Positions 43,962 through 54,204 are shown, counted from the first letter of the stretch. The stretch is DNA of 64,000 nucleotides from Neorhizobium galegae (GCF_017877135.1 NZ_JAGIPH010000004.1:310001-374000); one strand, 5' to 3'. The notes: generated by a model not told the origin, from the sequence alone. Numbers and translations: made by a program.

Positions 43962-44948
43962 TTACGCAGAAATGTCGATGATGCCGCAATCGCCGGCATC
44001 CGAGCCGAAGGCGACAAGCTTGCCATTGCCGCTCCAGCTCATGGCGGTGATGGCCCCTTTGCCGGGACGGCGCAGCAGGGCTTCCTTGCCGTCGCCAACC
44101 CTCACGCCAAGGATCATGCCGTCGATGAAGCCGATGGCCAGCACCTCTTCGACCGGATGAAAGGCCACGCAGGTGGCCATGATGTTGGCGCGCGTGCCAA
44201 GCTCCAGCGGTGCCTTGCCCATCGGGCCGTCCTTGCCGGAAAACGGCCAGACGATGGCGGCCGGTGCGCCGGACGAGGCAAGCCATTTGCCCTTGGCCGA
44301 CCAGGACAGCGATTTGACCTTGGAGGGATAGCCCGTCATGCGCATGTGGCGGGCCTCGCCGGGCTTGCCGTCCAGCTTCCAGCCGTGCAGGGCATTCTCC
44401 TGCATCTGGGTGACGAGAAATTTTCCATCGGGTGAAAAGGTCACGCCGTTATGGGCACCCTTCCAGTCGAGATCGACCGGGGCCGAGGCTGTCGCCACCC
44501 AATGCAGCGATACGCCATTATAGCGGGCGGCTGCGATGCGCAGGCCCTTTGGCGCAAATGCCAGTGCCTCGACCGTGCGTTCCTCGGCAAATTCCTTCGC
44601 CGTGCCGTCTGCAAGAACGACGGCGGTCGATTTTCCAAGGCCATAGGCAACCGCGCCCTGCGGGCCGCCGGCAACGACCGAAATCCACCTGCGCGGCGCT
44701 TCCGCCACAAGGCTTGCGCTGCCATCGGCTGCGATGCGCATCACCTTTCCGTCTTCGCCGCCGGTGATCAGGCTGACGCTGAACGGATCGCGGATGCAGG
44801 TCAGAAGCCCGTCATGGGCCTGCGTTACCTTCTCGCCGCCATCCAGCCGGCGGATTTCGCCGGCAGCGGTGGCAAAGAAGGGAACATCGCCGAGAAAATG
44901 CGCGGCGACGACATGTCCATCGAGATCGAGAGGGGCAACGGTGGGCAT
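43962..44948 (-). CDS. WD40 repeat protein downstream of cobW
   Basis: 328 aa of WD40/quinoprotein-like beta-propeller repeats: AHDGLLTCIRDP..SLITGGEDGKVMRI, NGVTFSPDGKFLVT, VKSLSWSAKGKWLASSG, CVAFHPVEEVLAIGFIDG and AITAMSWSGNGKLVAFGS. There is no signal peptide. It follows the CobW GTPase by 75 nt on the same strand and is probably co-transcribed. Pairs like this are reported within zinc-starvation (Zur) regulons of Agrobacterium relatives, as I recall. A chaperone or scaffold role for metal insertion is inference. Confidence 0.82.
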   Translation of the reverse strand: MPTVAPLDLDGHVVAAHFLGDVPFFATAAGEIRRLDGGEKVTQAHDGLLTCIRDPFSVSLITGGEDGKVMRIAADGSASLVAEAPRRWISVVAGGPQGAVAYGLGKSTAVVLADGTAKEFAEERTVEALAFAPKGLRIAAARYNGVSLHWVATASAPVDLDWKGAHNGVTFSPDGKFLVTQMQENALHGWKLDGKPGEARHMRMTGYPSKVKSLSWSAKGKWLASSGAPAAIVWPFSGKDGPMGKAPLELGTRANIMATCVAFHPVEEVLAIGFIDGMILGVRVGDGKEALLRRPGKGAITAMSWSGNGKLVAFGSDAGDCGIIDISA

Positions 44949-45023
44949 CAGGCAGTCTTTCTGGTGGAGATCTTGCGTGTCCGGCGTGACGCGGCCAAAG
45001 GCCGGTTCACGCCGGTTGAGGGA

Positions 45024-46148
45024 TCAGGCCGTTGCCTGGCAGGCGAGGAAGCTCTGCTCGATCTTTTCGCGATCAAGCTCGCGGCCGATGAAGACGAGGC
45101 GGCTTTCGCGCTTTTCGCCGTCCTTCCAGGCACGCTGGTGATCGCCCTCGACGATCATGTGGACGCCCTGCACCACATAGCGTTCGGCATCACCCTTGAA
45201 GGCGATGATGCCCTTCAAACGCAGGATATTCGGGCCTTGCGTCTGGGTGATCTTCTGGATCCACGGGAAGAAGCGCTCCGGGTTCATCTCGCCGCCGCGC
45301 AGCGAAATGGATTTCACCGTCACGTCATGAATGGCCGATGCCACGGCATGCCCGTGATGGTCATGCCCATGATGGTCATGATCGTGGTGATCATGATGAT
45401 GGTGGTCGTGATCATGTCCGTGATGGTCGTGACCATGATCATGGTGGTGATGGTCGCAATCGGGACCGCAGACATGATCCTCGTGGCCATGCTCGAGGAA
45501 ATGCGGATCGTTTTCCAGCGCCCGTTCCAGGTTGAAGGCGCCCTGGTCCAGCACCCGAGCCAGATCGACGCCGGACCGGGTCGTCTTGTAGATGCGCGCC
45601 GTCGGGTTGATGGCGCGAACGATGTCCTCGATCACCGCCAGTTCGTCCGGCGTCACGAGATCGGTCTTGTTGACGACGACGACATCGGCAAAGGCGATCT
45701 GGTCTTCGGCTTCGCGGCTGTCTTTCAGGCGAAGCGGCAGGTGCTTTGCATCCACCAGTGCAACGACCGCATCAAGCTCGGTCTTGGCGCGCACGTCATC
45801 GTCCATGAAGAAGGTCTGTGCCACCGGCACCGGATCGGCAAGGCCCGTCGTTTCCACGATGATGCCGTCAAACCGGCCGGGGCGGCGCATCAGGCCTTCC
45901 ACCACGCGGATGAGGTCTCCGCGCACGGTGCAGCAGATGCAGCCATTGTTCATCTCGTAGATTTCCTCGTCGGATTCGACGATGAGGTCGTTGTCGATGC
46001 CGATCTCGCCGAACTCGTTGACGATGACGGCATATTTCTTGCCATGGCTTTCGGTGAGGATGCGGTTGAGCAGCGTCGTTTTGCCGGCGCCGAGATAGCC
46101 GGTGAGAACGGTGACGGGAATGGGCTTGGTGATTGCGGTATCGGCCAT
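45024..46148 (-). CDS. CobW/COG0523-family GTPase with histidine-rich insert
   Basis: 374 aa G3E-family GTPase and putative zinc metallochaperone. Walker A is GYLGAGKTT (residues 17-25), the metal-binding CxCC is GCICC at 69-73, and the guanine specificity motif is VNKTD. The middle region (about 230-275) is extremely rich in His and Asp (repeats of DHHHHD, GHDHH), expected to bind zinc or nickel. The C-terminal CobW-C domain follows. ATG 46148 is used, since the frame upstream to 46229 is unsupported. A Zur-like palindrome lies 92 bp upstream. The WD40 gene is downstream. Confidence 0.92.
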   Translation of the reverse strand: MADTAITKPIPVTVLTGYLGAGKTTLLNRILTESHGKKYAVIVNEFGEIGIDNDLIVESDEEIYEMNNGCICCTVRGDLIRVVEGLMRRPGRFDGIIVETTGLADPVPVAQTFFMDDDVRAKTELDAVVALVDAKHLPLRLKDSREAEDQIAFADVVVVNKTDLVTPDELAVIEDIVRAINPTARIYKTTRSGVDLARVLDQGAFNLERALENDPHFLEHGHEDHVCGPDCDHHHHDHGHDHHGHDHDHHHHDHHDHDHHGHDHHGHAVASAIHDVTVKSISLRGGEMNPERFFPWIQKITQTQGPNILRLKGIIAFKGDAERYVVQGVHMIVEGDHQRAWKDGEKRESRLVFIGRELDREKIEQSFLACQATA

Positions 46149-46239
46149 AAAAACCTCCGGAGATGGGCGCTCATGGGGCGGAGCGACAACGGTTGGGGAG
46201 CATATAAGGCCTTGGGTCCGGCAGTTCAAAGGCTTTTGT

Positions 46240-46256
46240 ATGTTATAAGATCACAT
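46240..46256. promoter_or_regulatory. Zur-like palindrome upstream of cobW (ATGTTATAAGATCACAT)
   Basis: The 17-bp sequence has the imperfect symmetry ATGTnATnnnATnACAT, close to the TATGTTATA-type Zur boxes known in rhizobia. It is 92 bp before the cobW start codon, where a zinc-responsive repressor would be expected, and just touches the end of the vapC gene. Assigned by pattern and context only. Confidence 0.45.
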
Positions 46257-46651
46257 CATGCTTCAGCCCGCGCCGGAACGATATCGGTGCGCGCAAAATC
46301 ACCGCCGACGAAAAGCAGCGGGCAGTCCAGCTCACGTGCCAGCCCATAGGCAAAGCAATCGCCGAAATTGAGCCCGGCCTTGTGAAATCCCTTGCCGAAG
46401 CGCCGGTACGCGGCCGCTGCCATTTCGGCGCGGCTGGCGGTGACGGTGATGATGTCGAACGGAATGGCGGCGAGCAAGGCGTCCAGTCCTGGCCGGCAGT
46501 TCTTGCGGGCCGCCACGATATAGACCTCCAGCAAGGTGCCGGCGGAAAGAAGAAGGCGCTGGGTGGGATCTTCGAGCACGGCAGTGCAGGAATCGGCTGA
46601 CGGTTCATCGAGGATGATTGCCATCAATGCCGATGTATCGACGACGATCAA
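46256..46651 (-). CDS. vapC: VapC-type PIN-domain toxin
   Basis: 131 aa PIN-domain ribonuclease. The acidic metal-binding residues expected for VapC are visible: Asp5 in IVVDTSALM, Glu42 in LLEVYIV, Asp98 in NFGDCFAYGLA and Asp118 in VGGDFARTD. The start overlaps the antitoxin stop by 4 nt (ATGA), the usual TA arrangement. Activity would cleave a tRNA or rRNA. It has the normal minus-strand orientation within the cobW-creatininase region. Confidence 0.9.
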   Translation of the reverse strand: MIVVDTSALMAIILDEPSADSCTAVLEDPTQRLLLSAGTLLEVYIVAARKNCRPGLDALLAAIPFDIITVTASRAEMAAAAYRRFGKGFHKAGLNFGDCFAYGLARELDCPLLFVGGDFARTDIVPARAEA

Positions 46652-46911
46652 GCGGGAAGCCCGTCCTCGTCGTAGAGATCGTCATGGCTTCTATCGGCGC
46701 CAGGCCCATCAGGTTTCTTCGGCGGCGCCATGGCTCTGACCCTGCCGAGTGCCGCGCGGCGCTCTTCCCGGCTCGTCTCATGCTGTGCCGGAACAATCCG
46801 GGCAACCGTTCTGCCTTCGCGTGTCAGCAGGATGTCCTCGCCGCGCTCCATGCGATCAAGCACCTGTTCGAGGTTTTCCTGCGCATCTCTGACGGATATC
46901 TGCATGGCCAT
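46648..46911 (-). CDS. vapB: Phd/YefM-type antitoxin of the VapBC pair
   Basis: 87 aa. The N-terminus MQISVRDAQENLEQVLDRMERGEDILLTREGRTVARIVP (in parts) is a Phd/YefM-type DNA-binding antitoxin fold. The C-terminal tail is charged and Pro-rich, as expected for the toxin-neutralising arm. GGAGATC just upstream supports ATG 46911; the frame is open to 46983 but not conserved. It is followed directly by vapC. Confidence 0.88.
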   Translation of the reverse strand: MAMQISVRDAQENLEQVLDRMERGEDILLTREGRTVARIVPAQHETSREERRAALGRVRAMAPPKKPDGPGADRSHDDLYDEDGLPA

Positions 46912-46960
46912 GATCTCCGGTGTGCCAGAAATGTAATCCCTGGCGCATCCCGCTGCAAGA

Positions 46961-47752
46961 TCAGGCAAAATCCGACATGTCAAACCGATGCACGTCGTCG
47001 AGCAGTTCCAGAATGCCGTTCACCGCATGGGAAAGCAGGGCCTCGCCGCGTTCGGCCGTGGCCGCTGCCGCATTGCCGGCAACGCCGGAACGGTTCAGAT
47101 CGGACATTTTCCAGCCGAAGGCATGGGGTCCATAGGCGCGCAGATGGCGGAAGTTTGCGGCAAATTCGCTCTGGCGCGAGGAGAAGGCGGCCGCCTTTTG
47201 CATATCCACGCGCTCAGGGTACAGCGCCAGCATGACCGAGGTTTCGATATCGCCACCGTGGATGTCGGTCGCCTTGTCGGCAGGCGAAATCCACTGGTCC
47301 GGCTGGCCAAAACGCGTCCAGCTGGTGGCAACGGCCAGCATGTTGAGTTTCACCCGCGCTTCGGTCGCCACCACCGTCATCAGCGGGGAATTGCCGCCAT
47401 GGGCGTTCAGCATGACGAATTTGCGGATGCCGATGTCGCTCAGGCTTTCGGCAATCGTCAGCCAGCGGTTGATCGCCTGGGCAAAGGTCAGCGTGCGGCT
47501 GCCCTCGACATCCATATGTTCGAGCGAATAGCCGATGCGCTCGACGGGCAGGAAGGTGACGGGCAGGTCTGCCGGCTTTTGTGCGATGAGGCGTTCGACA
47601 AGTCCGCCCGCAATCAGGCTGTCGGTATCAAACGGCAGGTGCGGACCGTGCTGCTCGTGGGCGCCCAGCGGCAGAACGGCGATCCAGTCGGCGCGCGCCT
47701 CCGGCGCAAGGCTGCGGTCATTGTGGTTGAAGCGTGGTGTCGGCAGCGGCAT
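46961..47752 (-). CDS. Creatininase-family amidohydrolase
   Basis: 263 aa. Metal-binding landmarks of the creatininase/MftE family are LPLGAHEQHGPHLPFDTD (near residue 28-45), MLNAHGGNSPL and IHGGDIETSVMLALYPE. GGAGG upstream supports ATG 47752. Members hydrolyse creatinine, pterin-like or formamide substrates, or mature peptides; none can be assigned here. It ends 49 nt before the antitoxin start. Confidence 0.87.
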   Translation of the reverse strand: MPLPTPRFNHNDRSLAPEARADWIAVLPLGAHEQHGPHLPFDTDSLIAGGLVERLIAQKPADLPVTFLPVERIGYSLEHMDVEGSRTLTFAQAINRWLTIAESLSDIGIRKFVMLNAHGGNSPLMTVVATEARVKLNMLAVATSWTRFGQPDQWISPADKATDIHGGDIETSVMLALYPERVDMQKAAAFSSRQSEFAANFRHLRAYGPHAFGWKMSDLNRSGVAGNAAAATAERGEALLSHAVNGILELLDDVHRFDMSDFA

Positions 47753-47838
47753 CTGGCGGTAACCTCCTGCTTTCGCTATGGATGGTCGCGCACCGTCTAT
47801 AGCGGTTGTGATCGAGGTGGGAAACCCGGACGGAGCCG

Positions 47839-48348
47839 ATGGCCAAAAAGAAGGGCGATAAAAAGGACGAGAAGAAGGACAAATCGGCCCGCAAGAAGGA
47901 TCTCGCCTCGCTGGCCGAGCTTGCGCCGGTTTTGACCCAGGCGGCCCGTTCGCTGCGCACAACGCTTTCCCAGGAACTGGCGCAGGCAGGCCTGTATGCC
48001 GGCCAGGACGGCGTGATCCTGCAGTTATCGCAGGCGCCGGGGCTGACGCCCGGGCAGCTCGCGCAACAGCTGGCCGTCAAGGCCCCGACGATGACGCGCA
48101 CGATCGGGCGCATGGAGGCGCAGGGCTTCGTGCAGCGCAAGGCCGACAGCGCCGATGGACGGCTGATAAAGGTCTATCTGACGCCGACCGGGCAAGACAG
48201 TGTTCAAGCCATTCAGCAGGCGCTGGCCGACAGCGGTGCCGCGGCCTTGCGCGATTTCTCCGACAAGGAGATCCGCACCCTCATCAAGCTGTTGAAGGCG
48301 CTGGATCGGAACCTGCATGGGCAGGTCACGGGAGATGATGAGGACTGA
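47839..48348 (+). CDS. MarR-family transcriptional regulator
   Basis: 169 aa. A very Lys-rich N-terminus (about the first 20 residues) precedes a winged-helix MarR domain: GLTPGQLAQQLAVKAPTMTRTIGRMEAQGFVQRKADSADGRLIKVYLTPTG (residues about 68-118). It is divergent from the creatininase gene, with an 86-nt gap. Its targets are unknown. Confidence 0.85.
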   Translation: MAKKKGDKKDEKKDKSARKKDLASLAELAPVLTQAARSLRTTLSQELAQAGLYAGQDGVILQLSQAPGLTPGQLAQQLAVKAPTMTRTIGRMEAQGFVQRKADSADGRLIKVYLTPTGQDSVQAIQQALADSGAAALRDFSDKEIRTLIKLLKALDRNLHGQVTGDDED

Positions 48349-48371
48349 AACGAAAGTCGATTGTGACAAAA

Positions 48372-48423
48372 GATTGCCTGCCGCAATTAAAATGTTTAAA
48401 TAATTTAAATCGGCAGGCGAATC
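48372..48423. promoter_or_regulatory. Large inverted repeat and AT-rich palindrome before the LacI gene
   Basis: GATTGCCTGCCG (48372-48383) faces CGGCAGGC(G)AATC (48411-48423), an inverted repeat with one bulged base. Inside lies TTTAAAT-A-ATTTAAA (48395-48409), a perfect AT-rich palindrome. It ends about 16 nt before the GTG start and is a likely operator or promoter region for autoregulation. Confidence 0.5.
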
Positions 48424-48439
48424 CGCCAGGGGAGGGGTC

Positions 48440-49462
48440 GTGGTTCAAAAGGTCAAGCTGTCCACCATCGCAGAAAGTCTCGGTCTTTCGACGGCCACCA
48501 TATCGCTCGCCTTGCGCGACAGCCCGCTGGTTGCCATCGACACGCGCGAAAAGATCAAAGATCAGGCCCGCGCGCTCGGCTATATCTACAACCGGCGCGC
48601 CGCAAGCCTTCGCACCTCGCGCTCGGGCATTATCGGTGTCGTCGTGCATGACATCATGAACCCGTTTTACGGCGAAATCCTGAAAGCCATCGAAAGCGAA
48701 CTGGATCGCAGCCGCCACACCTTCATCCTGTCCAATCATTATGATTCGGTGGAGAAGCAGCGCACCTTCATCGAGACGCTGCTGCAGCTCGGCGGCGACG
48801 GCGTCATCATGTCGCCGGCCATCGGGACACCGATCGAGGATGTGAAGCTCGCCGAAGCCAACGGCATGCCGGCCATTCTGGTTGCCCGCTCGATGGACGG
48901 CGTCGATCTGCCGACCTATCGCGGCGACGACAGCTACGGCATTTCCCTGGCGACCAATCACCTGATCGGGCTTGGCCACCGCACCATTGCGATGATCGGC
49001 GGCACCGACCAGACCTCGACCGGTCGCGACCGCTATCAGGGCTATGTCAATGCGCTGCGCAAGGCCGGTATCGAGGTGGATCCGAACCTGCGCATTCCGG
49101 GCCCGCGCTCCAAGCAGGGCGGGTTTGAGGCGGCGGTGCATTTTCTCTCGCTGCCGCAAAAGCCGACGGCCGCCGTCTGCTGGAACGATCTCGTGGCCAT
49201 CGGGTTGATGAACGGCATTGCCCGTGCCGGGCTCGTGCCGGGGCAGGATATTTCTGTGACCGGATATGACGACCTGGAGGAAGCCTCCATCGCCACGCCT
49301 GCGCTCACAACCGTGTGGAACGGCCAGACGGAGGTCGGCCGGCTTGCCGCCCGCGCTCTGCTCGATCGCCTGGCCGGCAGCCATGACCCGGATGGAATCC
49401 ATCTGATCAAGCCGGAAATGCGCATCCGCCAGTCCACCAGCCCGCATCACCCTCGTGCCTGA
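48440..49462 (+). CDS. LacI-family transcriptional regulator
   Basis: 340 aa, GTG start with GGGGAGGGG upstream. The helix-turn-helix is KLSTIAESLGLSTATISLAL (residues 6-25). The effector domain has GVVVHDIMNPFYGEILKAIE and GYDDLEEASIATPALTTVW. It is followed 20 nt later by the 2-hydroxyacid dehydrogenase on the same strand, so it probably controls that gene. The effector is unknown; gluconate-type acids are a common partner. Confidence 0.88.
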   Translation: MVQKVKLSTIAESLGLSTATISLALRDSPLVAIDTREKIKDQARALGYIYNRRAASLRTSRSGIIGVVVHDIMNPFYGEILKAIESELDRSRHTFILSNHYDSVEKQRTFIETLLQLGGDGVIMSPAIGTPIEDVKLAEANGMPAILVARSMDGVDLPTYRGDDSYGISLATNHLIGLGHRTIAMIGGTDQTSTGRDRYQGYVNALRKAGIEVDPNLRIPGPRSKQGGFEAAVHFLSLPQKPTAAVCWNDLVAIGLMNGIARAGLVPGQDISVTGYDDLEEASIATPALTTVWNGQTEVGRLAARALLDRLAGSHDPDGIHLIKPEMRIRQSTSPHHPRA

Positions 49463-49482
49463 CAGAGACAGGATTTAAGCCG

Positions 49483-50445
49483 ATGACCGAACAGAAGACC
49501 ACCGTGCTCATTCCGGGCCGCATGCATCCCCGCGCGCTCGAGCGCCTGAGCGCCGCCTTCGACGTGGTGCAGACGACTGCCGGTGCAGAGCTGGACCTGC
49601 CTGCCGAAACGCTGGAGAAGATCCGTGGCGTCGCGACCTTGAACGGCATGCGCGCGGAGTGGATCGACAAGCTCCCGAACCTCGACATCATCTCGAATTT
49701 CGGCGTCGGCTATGATGGCGTCGATGCCAAGCATGCCGCGACCAAGGGCGTCATCGTGACCAATACGCCGGACGTCCTGAACGACGAGGTGGCCGATACG
49801 ACGATCGGCCTCCTCATCAACACCGTACGCCGCCTGCCGGTGGCCGAAACCTATCTGCGGGCTGGCCGCTGGGAAAAGGAAGGCCCGTTCGCGCTGACGC
49901 CGCTCTCCCTGAAGAACCGTCATGTCGGCCTTCTCGGCCTCGGTCGCATTGGTCTCGAGATCGCCAAGCGGCTGGAGCCGTTCAAGGTGAAGATCAGCTA
50001 TCACACCCGCACCGAACGCAAGGACGTGCCCTATACCTATGCGGCCTCGCTGATGGAACTGGCGACATCGGTCGACACGCTGATCTCGATCATTCCGGCC
50101 ACGCCCGAGACGCACAAGATCATCAATGCCGACGTGCTGGCAGCATTGGGCGCAAATGGCGTGTTCATCAATGTCGGCCGCGGCACCAGCGTCGATGAGG
50201 AGGCGCTGATCGAAGCGCTGAAGAACAAGGTGATCGCCGCTGCCGGTCTCGATGTCTTCTATGACGAGCCGCGCGTTCCTTCGGGCCTGTTCGATCTCGA
50301 CAATGCCTGCCTGCTGCCGCATGTCGCCTCGGCCTCCGTGCCGACGCGCAATGACATGGCCGATCTCGTCGTCGACAATCTGGTCGGATGGTTCAGGGAG
50401 CGCAAGGTGCTCACGCCGGTGCCGGAAACGCCCGTTAAGGGATGA
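49483..50445 (+). CDS. D-isomer 2-hydroxyacid dehydrogenase (GhrB/2-ketogluconate reductase-like)
   Basis: 320 aa. The NAD(P)-binding motif GLLGLGRIGLEIAKRL lies near residue 147. The catalytic Arg is in INVGRGTSVDEEAL, the Glu in DVFYDEPRVP, and the His in LLPHVASASV. Such enzymes reduce 2-ketogluconate, hydroxypyruvate or glyoxylate. Basic residues after the first strand (YHTRTERK) hint at NADPH use, an inference. It is probably co-transcribed with the LacI gene. Confidence 0.89.
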   Translation: MTEQKTTVLIPGRMHPRALERLSAAFDVVQTTAGAELDLPAETLEKIRGVATLNGMRAEWIDKLPNLDIISNFGVGYDGVDAKHAATKGVIVTNTPDVLNDEVADTTIGLLINTVRRLPVAETYLRAGRWEKEGPFALTPLSLKNRHVGLLGLGRIGLEIAKRLEPFKVKISYHTRTERKDVPYTYAASLMELATSVDTLISIIPATPETHKIINADVLAALGANGVFINVGRGTSVDEEALIEALKNKVIAAAGLDVFYDEPRVPSGLFDLDNACLLPHVASASVPTRNDMADLVVDNLVGWFRERKVLTPVPETPVKG

Positions 50446-50447
50446 CC

Positions 50448-51194
50448 TCAGCGGTTGCGGGCGTAAGCCCGCACCGCCTCGCCGAAGGCTTCAAACAGGG
50501 CGCGCGACGGGCTGTCCGTCTCGGCCCAGTATTCCGGATGCCATTGCACGCCGATGGCAAAGCCTTTGGCATCGATGACCGATACCGCCTCGATCGTGCC
50601 GTCCTCTGCCACGGCCTCCACCTGCAGCGATGGCGCCGTCTGCGCGATTGCCTGGCGATGCAGCGAATTCACCTGCACCTCGCCCGACAGGCCGAGATGA
50701 TTGGCAATGCACGAGCCGTCGCGCACGAACACCGGCTGGCGGATCGAATACATTTCGTCACGGCTTTCGACCGGCGGTTTGCGGTGGTCCCAGATACCCG
50801 GCTGTTCCTGGATTTCGCTGGCGAGCGTGCCGCCAAGGGCGACGTTCAGCTCCTGAATGCCACGGCAGATCGCCAGCAGCGGAATGCCGCGTTCGATGGC
50901 GCGCCGGATGAGCGGCAGCGAGGTTGCATCGCGTGCCGGATCGAAAGGCCCATCGGCGTCGGTCGCCTCGCGGCCGTAGAGCGAGGGATGCACATTGCTG
51001 GCAGAGCCTGAAATCAGCACGCCATCCACCCGGTCGAGCACGCCGTCGATGTCATGACCATCTTCCAGCGCCGGGATGAGCATGGGAACGGCGCCGGAAA
51101 CCTTGACGGCCGCATCGACATATTGCCGCTGAACGCCGTGCCAGATGGTGTTGTCAAAGCTGCGGATGTCGGCGGGAATGGCGATGAACGGCAT
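50448..51194 (-). CDS. Class I glutamine amidotransferase, gamma-glutamyl hydrolase type (PuuD-like)
   Basis: 248 aa. The nucleophile Cys110 is in LLAICRGIQELNVALGG, and the His219/Glu221 pair lies in VQWHPEYW. This matches the peptidase C26 group, including PuuD, which hydrolyses gamma-glutamyl-GABA in putrescine breakdown. A link to the ornithine decarboxylase elsewhere in the window is only thematic. The gene ends 2 nt from the convergent dehydrogenase. Confidence 0.88.
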   Translation of the reverse strand: MPFIAIPADIRSFDNTIWHGVQRQYVDAAVKVSGAVPMLIPALEDGHDIDGVLDRVDGVLISGSASNVHPSLYGREATDADGPFDPARDATSLPLIRRAIERGIPLLAICRGIQELNVALGGTLASEIQEQPGIWDHRKPPVESRDEMYSIRQPVFVRDGSCIANHLGLSGEVQVNSLHRQAIAQTAPSLQVEAVAEDGTIEAVSVIDAKGFAIGVQWHPEYWAETDSPSRALFEAFGEAVRAYARNR

Positions 51195-51396
51195 GGGGTC
51201 TGTCTCCGGCAGGACTGTCGCTCGCGTTCTTGATCCGGCGCATGGTGCAAGTCAAGCGCACAAGTCAGGCGCACAACTCAGGCGCAGCTGCGCGCCAGCT
51301 TCGGCTTGCTGCCTTTCGCGAAACCCGGACAGGTTCTGTCGCAGACGTCTTATTAGACGAAAGTCTCGGGCGTTTCGACAGGTCTGCAACGCATGA

Positions 51397-52611
<1,215 letters not shown>

Positions 52612-52642
52612 CGCACACCGTTCCGGCGACTTCTCGCAAACG

Positions 52643-52678
52643 AAAACCCCGGCAAGCTGGCCTGCTTGCCGGGGTTTT
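52643..52678. terminator. Bidirectional terminator between TRAP genes
   Basis: A 15-bp perfect stem, AAAACCCCGGCAAGC/GCTTGCCGGGGTTTT, encloses a 6-nt loop. It has T runs on both strands and serves both the binding-protein gene and the convergent permease gene. Confidence 0.93.
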
Positions 52679-52692
52679 GTTTGTGTCGCCGA

Positions 52693-54180
52693 TCAGAATT
52701 TCGGTGGCTCGCTGAGGTTGACGGGCGGCGGGCCGCCGGGCAGGCCGCCACCGCCGGCAGGAGGCAGGCCGAAATTCGGCATCTGGTTGCCGCCGCCCAT
52801 ATTGCCGAAGCCCGGCACCTCGATCTTGACGCTGTTGAGGTCGATTTCCGGCGTCTTTTCCAGCCAGTAGGTGACGGTTTCGGGCCAGAAAATCACGATC
52901 GCGACCAGGATCAGCTGCATGCACAGCCACGGTATGGCGCCGAGATAGATATCCTTGGTCTTAACCGAGCGCGGTGCGATGGAGCGCAGGTAGAACAGCG
53001 CAAAGCCGAAGGGCGGATGCATGAAGCTCGTCTGCATGTTGATGCAGATCAGCACGCCGAACCAGATGAGATCGATGCCGAGCGCGGTTGCAACGGGAGC
53101 CAGCATCGGAATGACGATGAAGGCGATTTCGAAGAAATCAAGGAAGAAGGCGAGGACGAAGATGAAGATGTTGACGAAGATCAGGAAGCCGACCGCACCG
53201 CCCGGTACATGCGACAGCATGTGCTCGATCCACAGCCCGCCGTTCATGCCCTGAAAGACCAGGCTGAAGCAGGTGGCGCCGACGAGGATGAACACCACCA
53301 TGGAGGTGATGTGCATGGTGGAATGCATGCCCTGCTTGACCAGATCCCAAGTGAGGCGACGGTGCATGGCAGCAAGCGCCATGGCGCCAACGACACCCAG
53401 CGCGCCGGCTTCCGTCGGCGTGGCAAGGCCCATGAAGATCGTGCCGAGGACAAGAAAGATCAGCACGATCGACGGCACCATGCCGGCCAGCACCCGCAGC
53501 ACCAGTGCCCGGTTCAGCTCGCCGCGGGCTTCCGGGGGCAGGGCCGGCAGATCCTTCGGGCGAAAGATCGACATACCGAGGATGAACAGCATGAAGATGG
53601 CGACCTGAAGGATCGACGGGCCGATGGCGCCGAGATACATGTCGCCGACGGAGCGGCCGAGCTGGTCTGCCAGCACGATCAGCACCAGCGACGGCGGGAT
53701 GACCTGCGTGATGGTGCCCGATGCGGCGATGACGCCGGTGGCGAGACGCGGGTTGTATCCGTATTTCAGCATGATCGGCAGCGAGATGACGCCCATGGTG
53801 ATGACGGATGCGGCAACCGTTCCGGTGATGGCGCCCAGGATCGCGCCGACGAGGATGACGGCATAGGCAAGGCCGCCCGGAATGGCGCCGAACAGTTTCC
53901 CCGTGCCCTCCAGGAGATCCTCGGCCAGCCCGCAGCGCTCAAGGATGGCGCCCATGAAGGTAAAGAACGGAATGGCGAGCAGCAGGTCGTTGGAGATGAT
54001 GCCGAAGATACGCAGCGGCAGGGCCTGCAGGAAGGCCTGCTCGAAGTGCCCGGTCAGCACGCCGATGACGCCGAACATGAGGCCGACTGCGGCCAGAGAA
54101 AACGCCACCGGGAAGCCGTAGAGCATGAAAATGACCATGCCGACGAACATCGATGGCGGGATGATGCCAAAATCGAACAT
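52693..54180 (-). CDS. TRAP transporter large permease (DctM)
   Basis: 495 aa with about a dozen membrane segments. Family landmarks are LAIPFFTFMGAILERCGLAEDLL near residue 85, VIPPSLVLIVLADQLGRSVGDMYLGAI near residue 165, and PTEAGALGVVGAM. The C-terminus has an unusual tail of about 40 residues rich in Gly, Pro and Asn (NMGGGNQMP, PAGGGGLPGGPPP) beyond the usual end. It acts with DctQ (54205), which lies immediately upstream. Confidence 0.92.
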   Translation of the reverse strand: MFDFGIIPPSMFVGMVIFMLYGFPVAFSLAAVGLMFGVIGVLTGHFEQAFLQALPLRIFGIISNDLLLAIPFFTFMGAILERCGLAEDLLEGTGKLFGAIPGGLAYAVILVGAILGAITGTVAASVITMGVISLPIMLKYGYNPRLATGVIAASGTITQVIPPSLVLIVLADQLGRSVGDMYLGAIGPSILQVAIFMLFILGMSIFRPKDLPALPPEARGELNRALVLRVLAGMVPSIVLIFLVLGTIFMGLATPTEAGALGVVGAMALAAMHRRLTWDLVKQGMHSTMHITSMVVFILVGATCFSLVFQGMNGGLWIEHMLSHVPGGAVGFLIFVNIFIFVLAFFLDFFEIAFIVIPMLAPVATALGIDLIWFGVLICINMQTSFMHPPFGFALFYLRSIAPRSVKTKDIYLGAIPWLCMQLILVAIVIFWPETVTYWLEKTPEIDLNSVKIEVPGFGNMGGGNQMPNFGLPPAGGGGLPGGPPPVNLSEPPKF

Positions 54181-54204
54181 TGTAAGTCCCCCCGGACGCG
54201 CTGC

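Noticed and set aside
45330-45470. Tandem DNA repeat of CATGATGGT-like units
   Set aside because: This is the coding sequence of the His/Asp-rich insert of the CobW GTPase read on the plus strand, not an independent repeat element.
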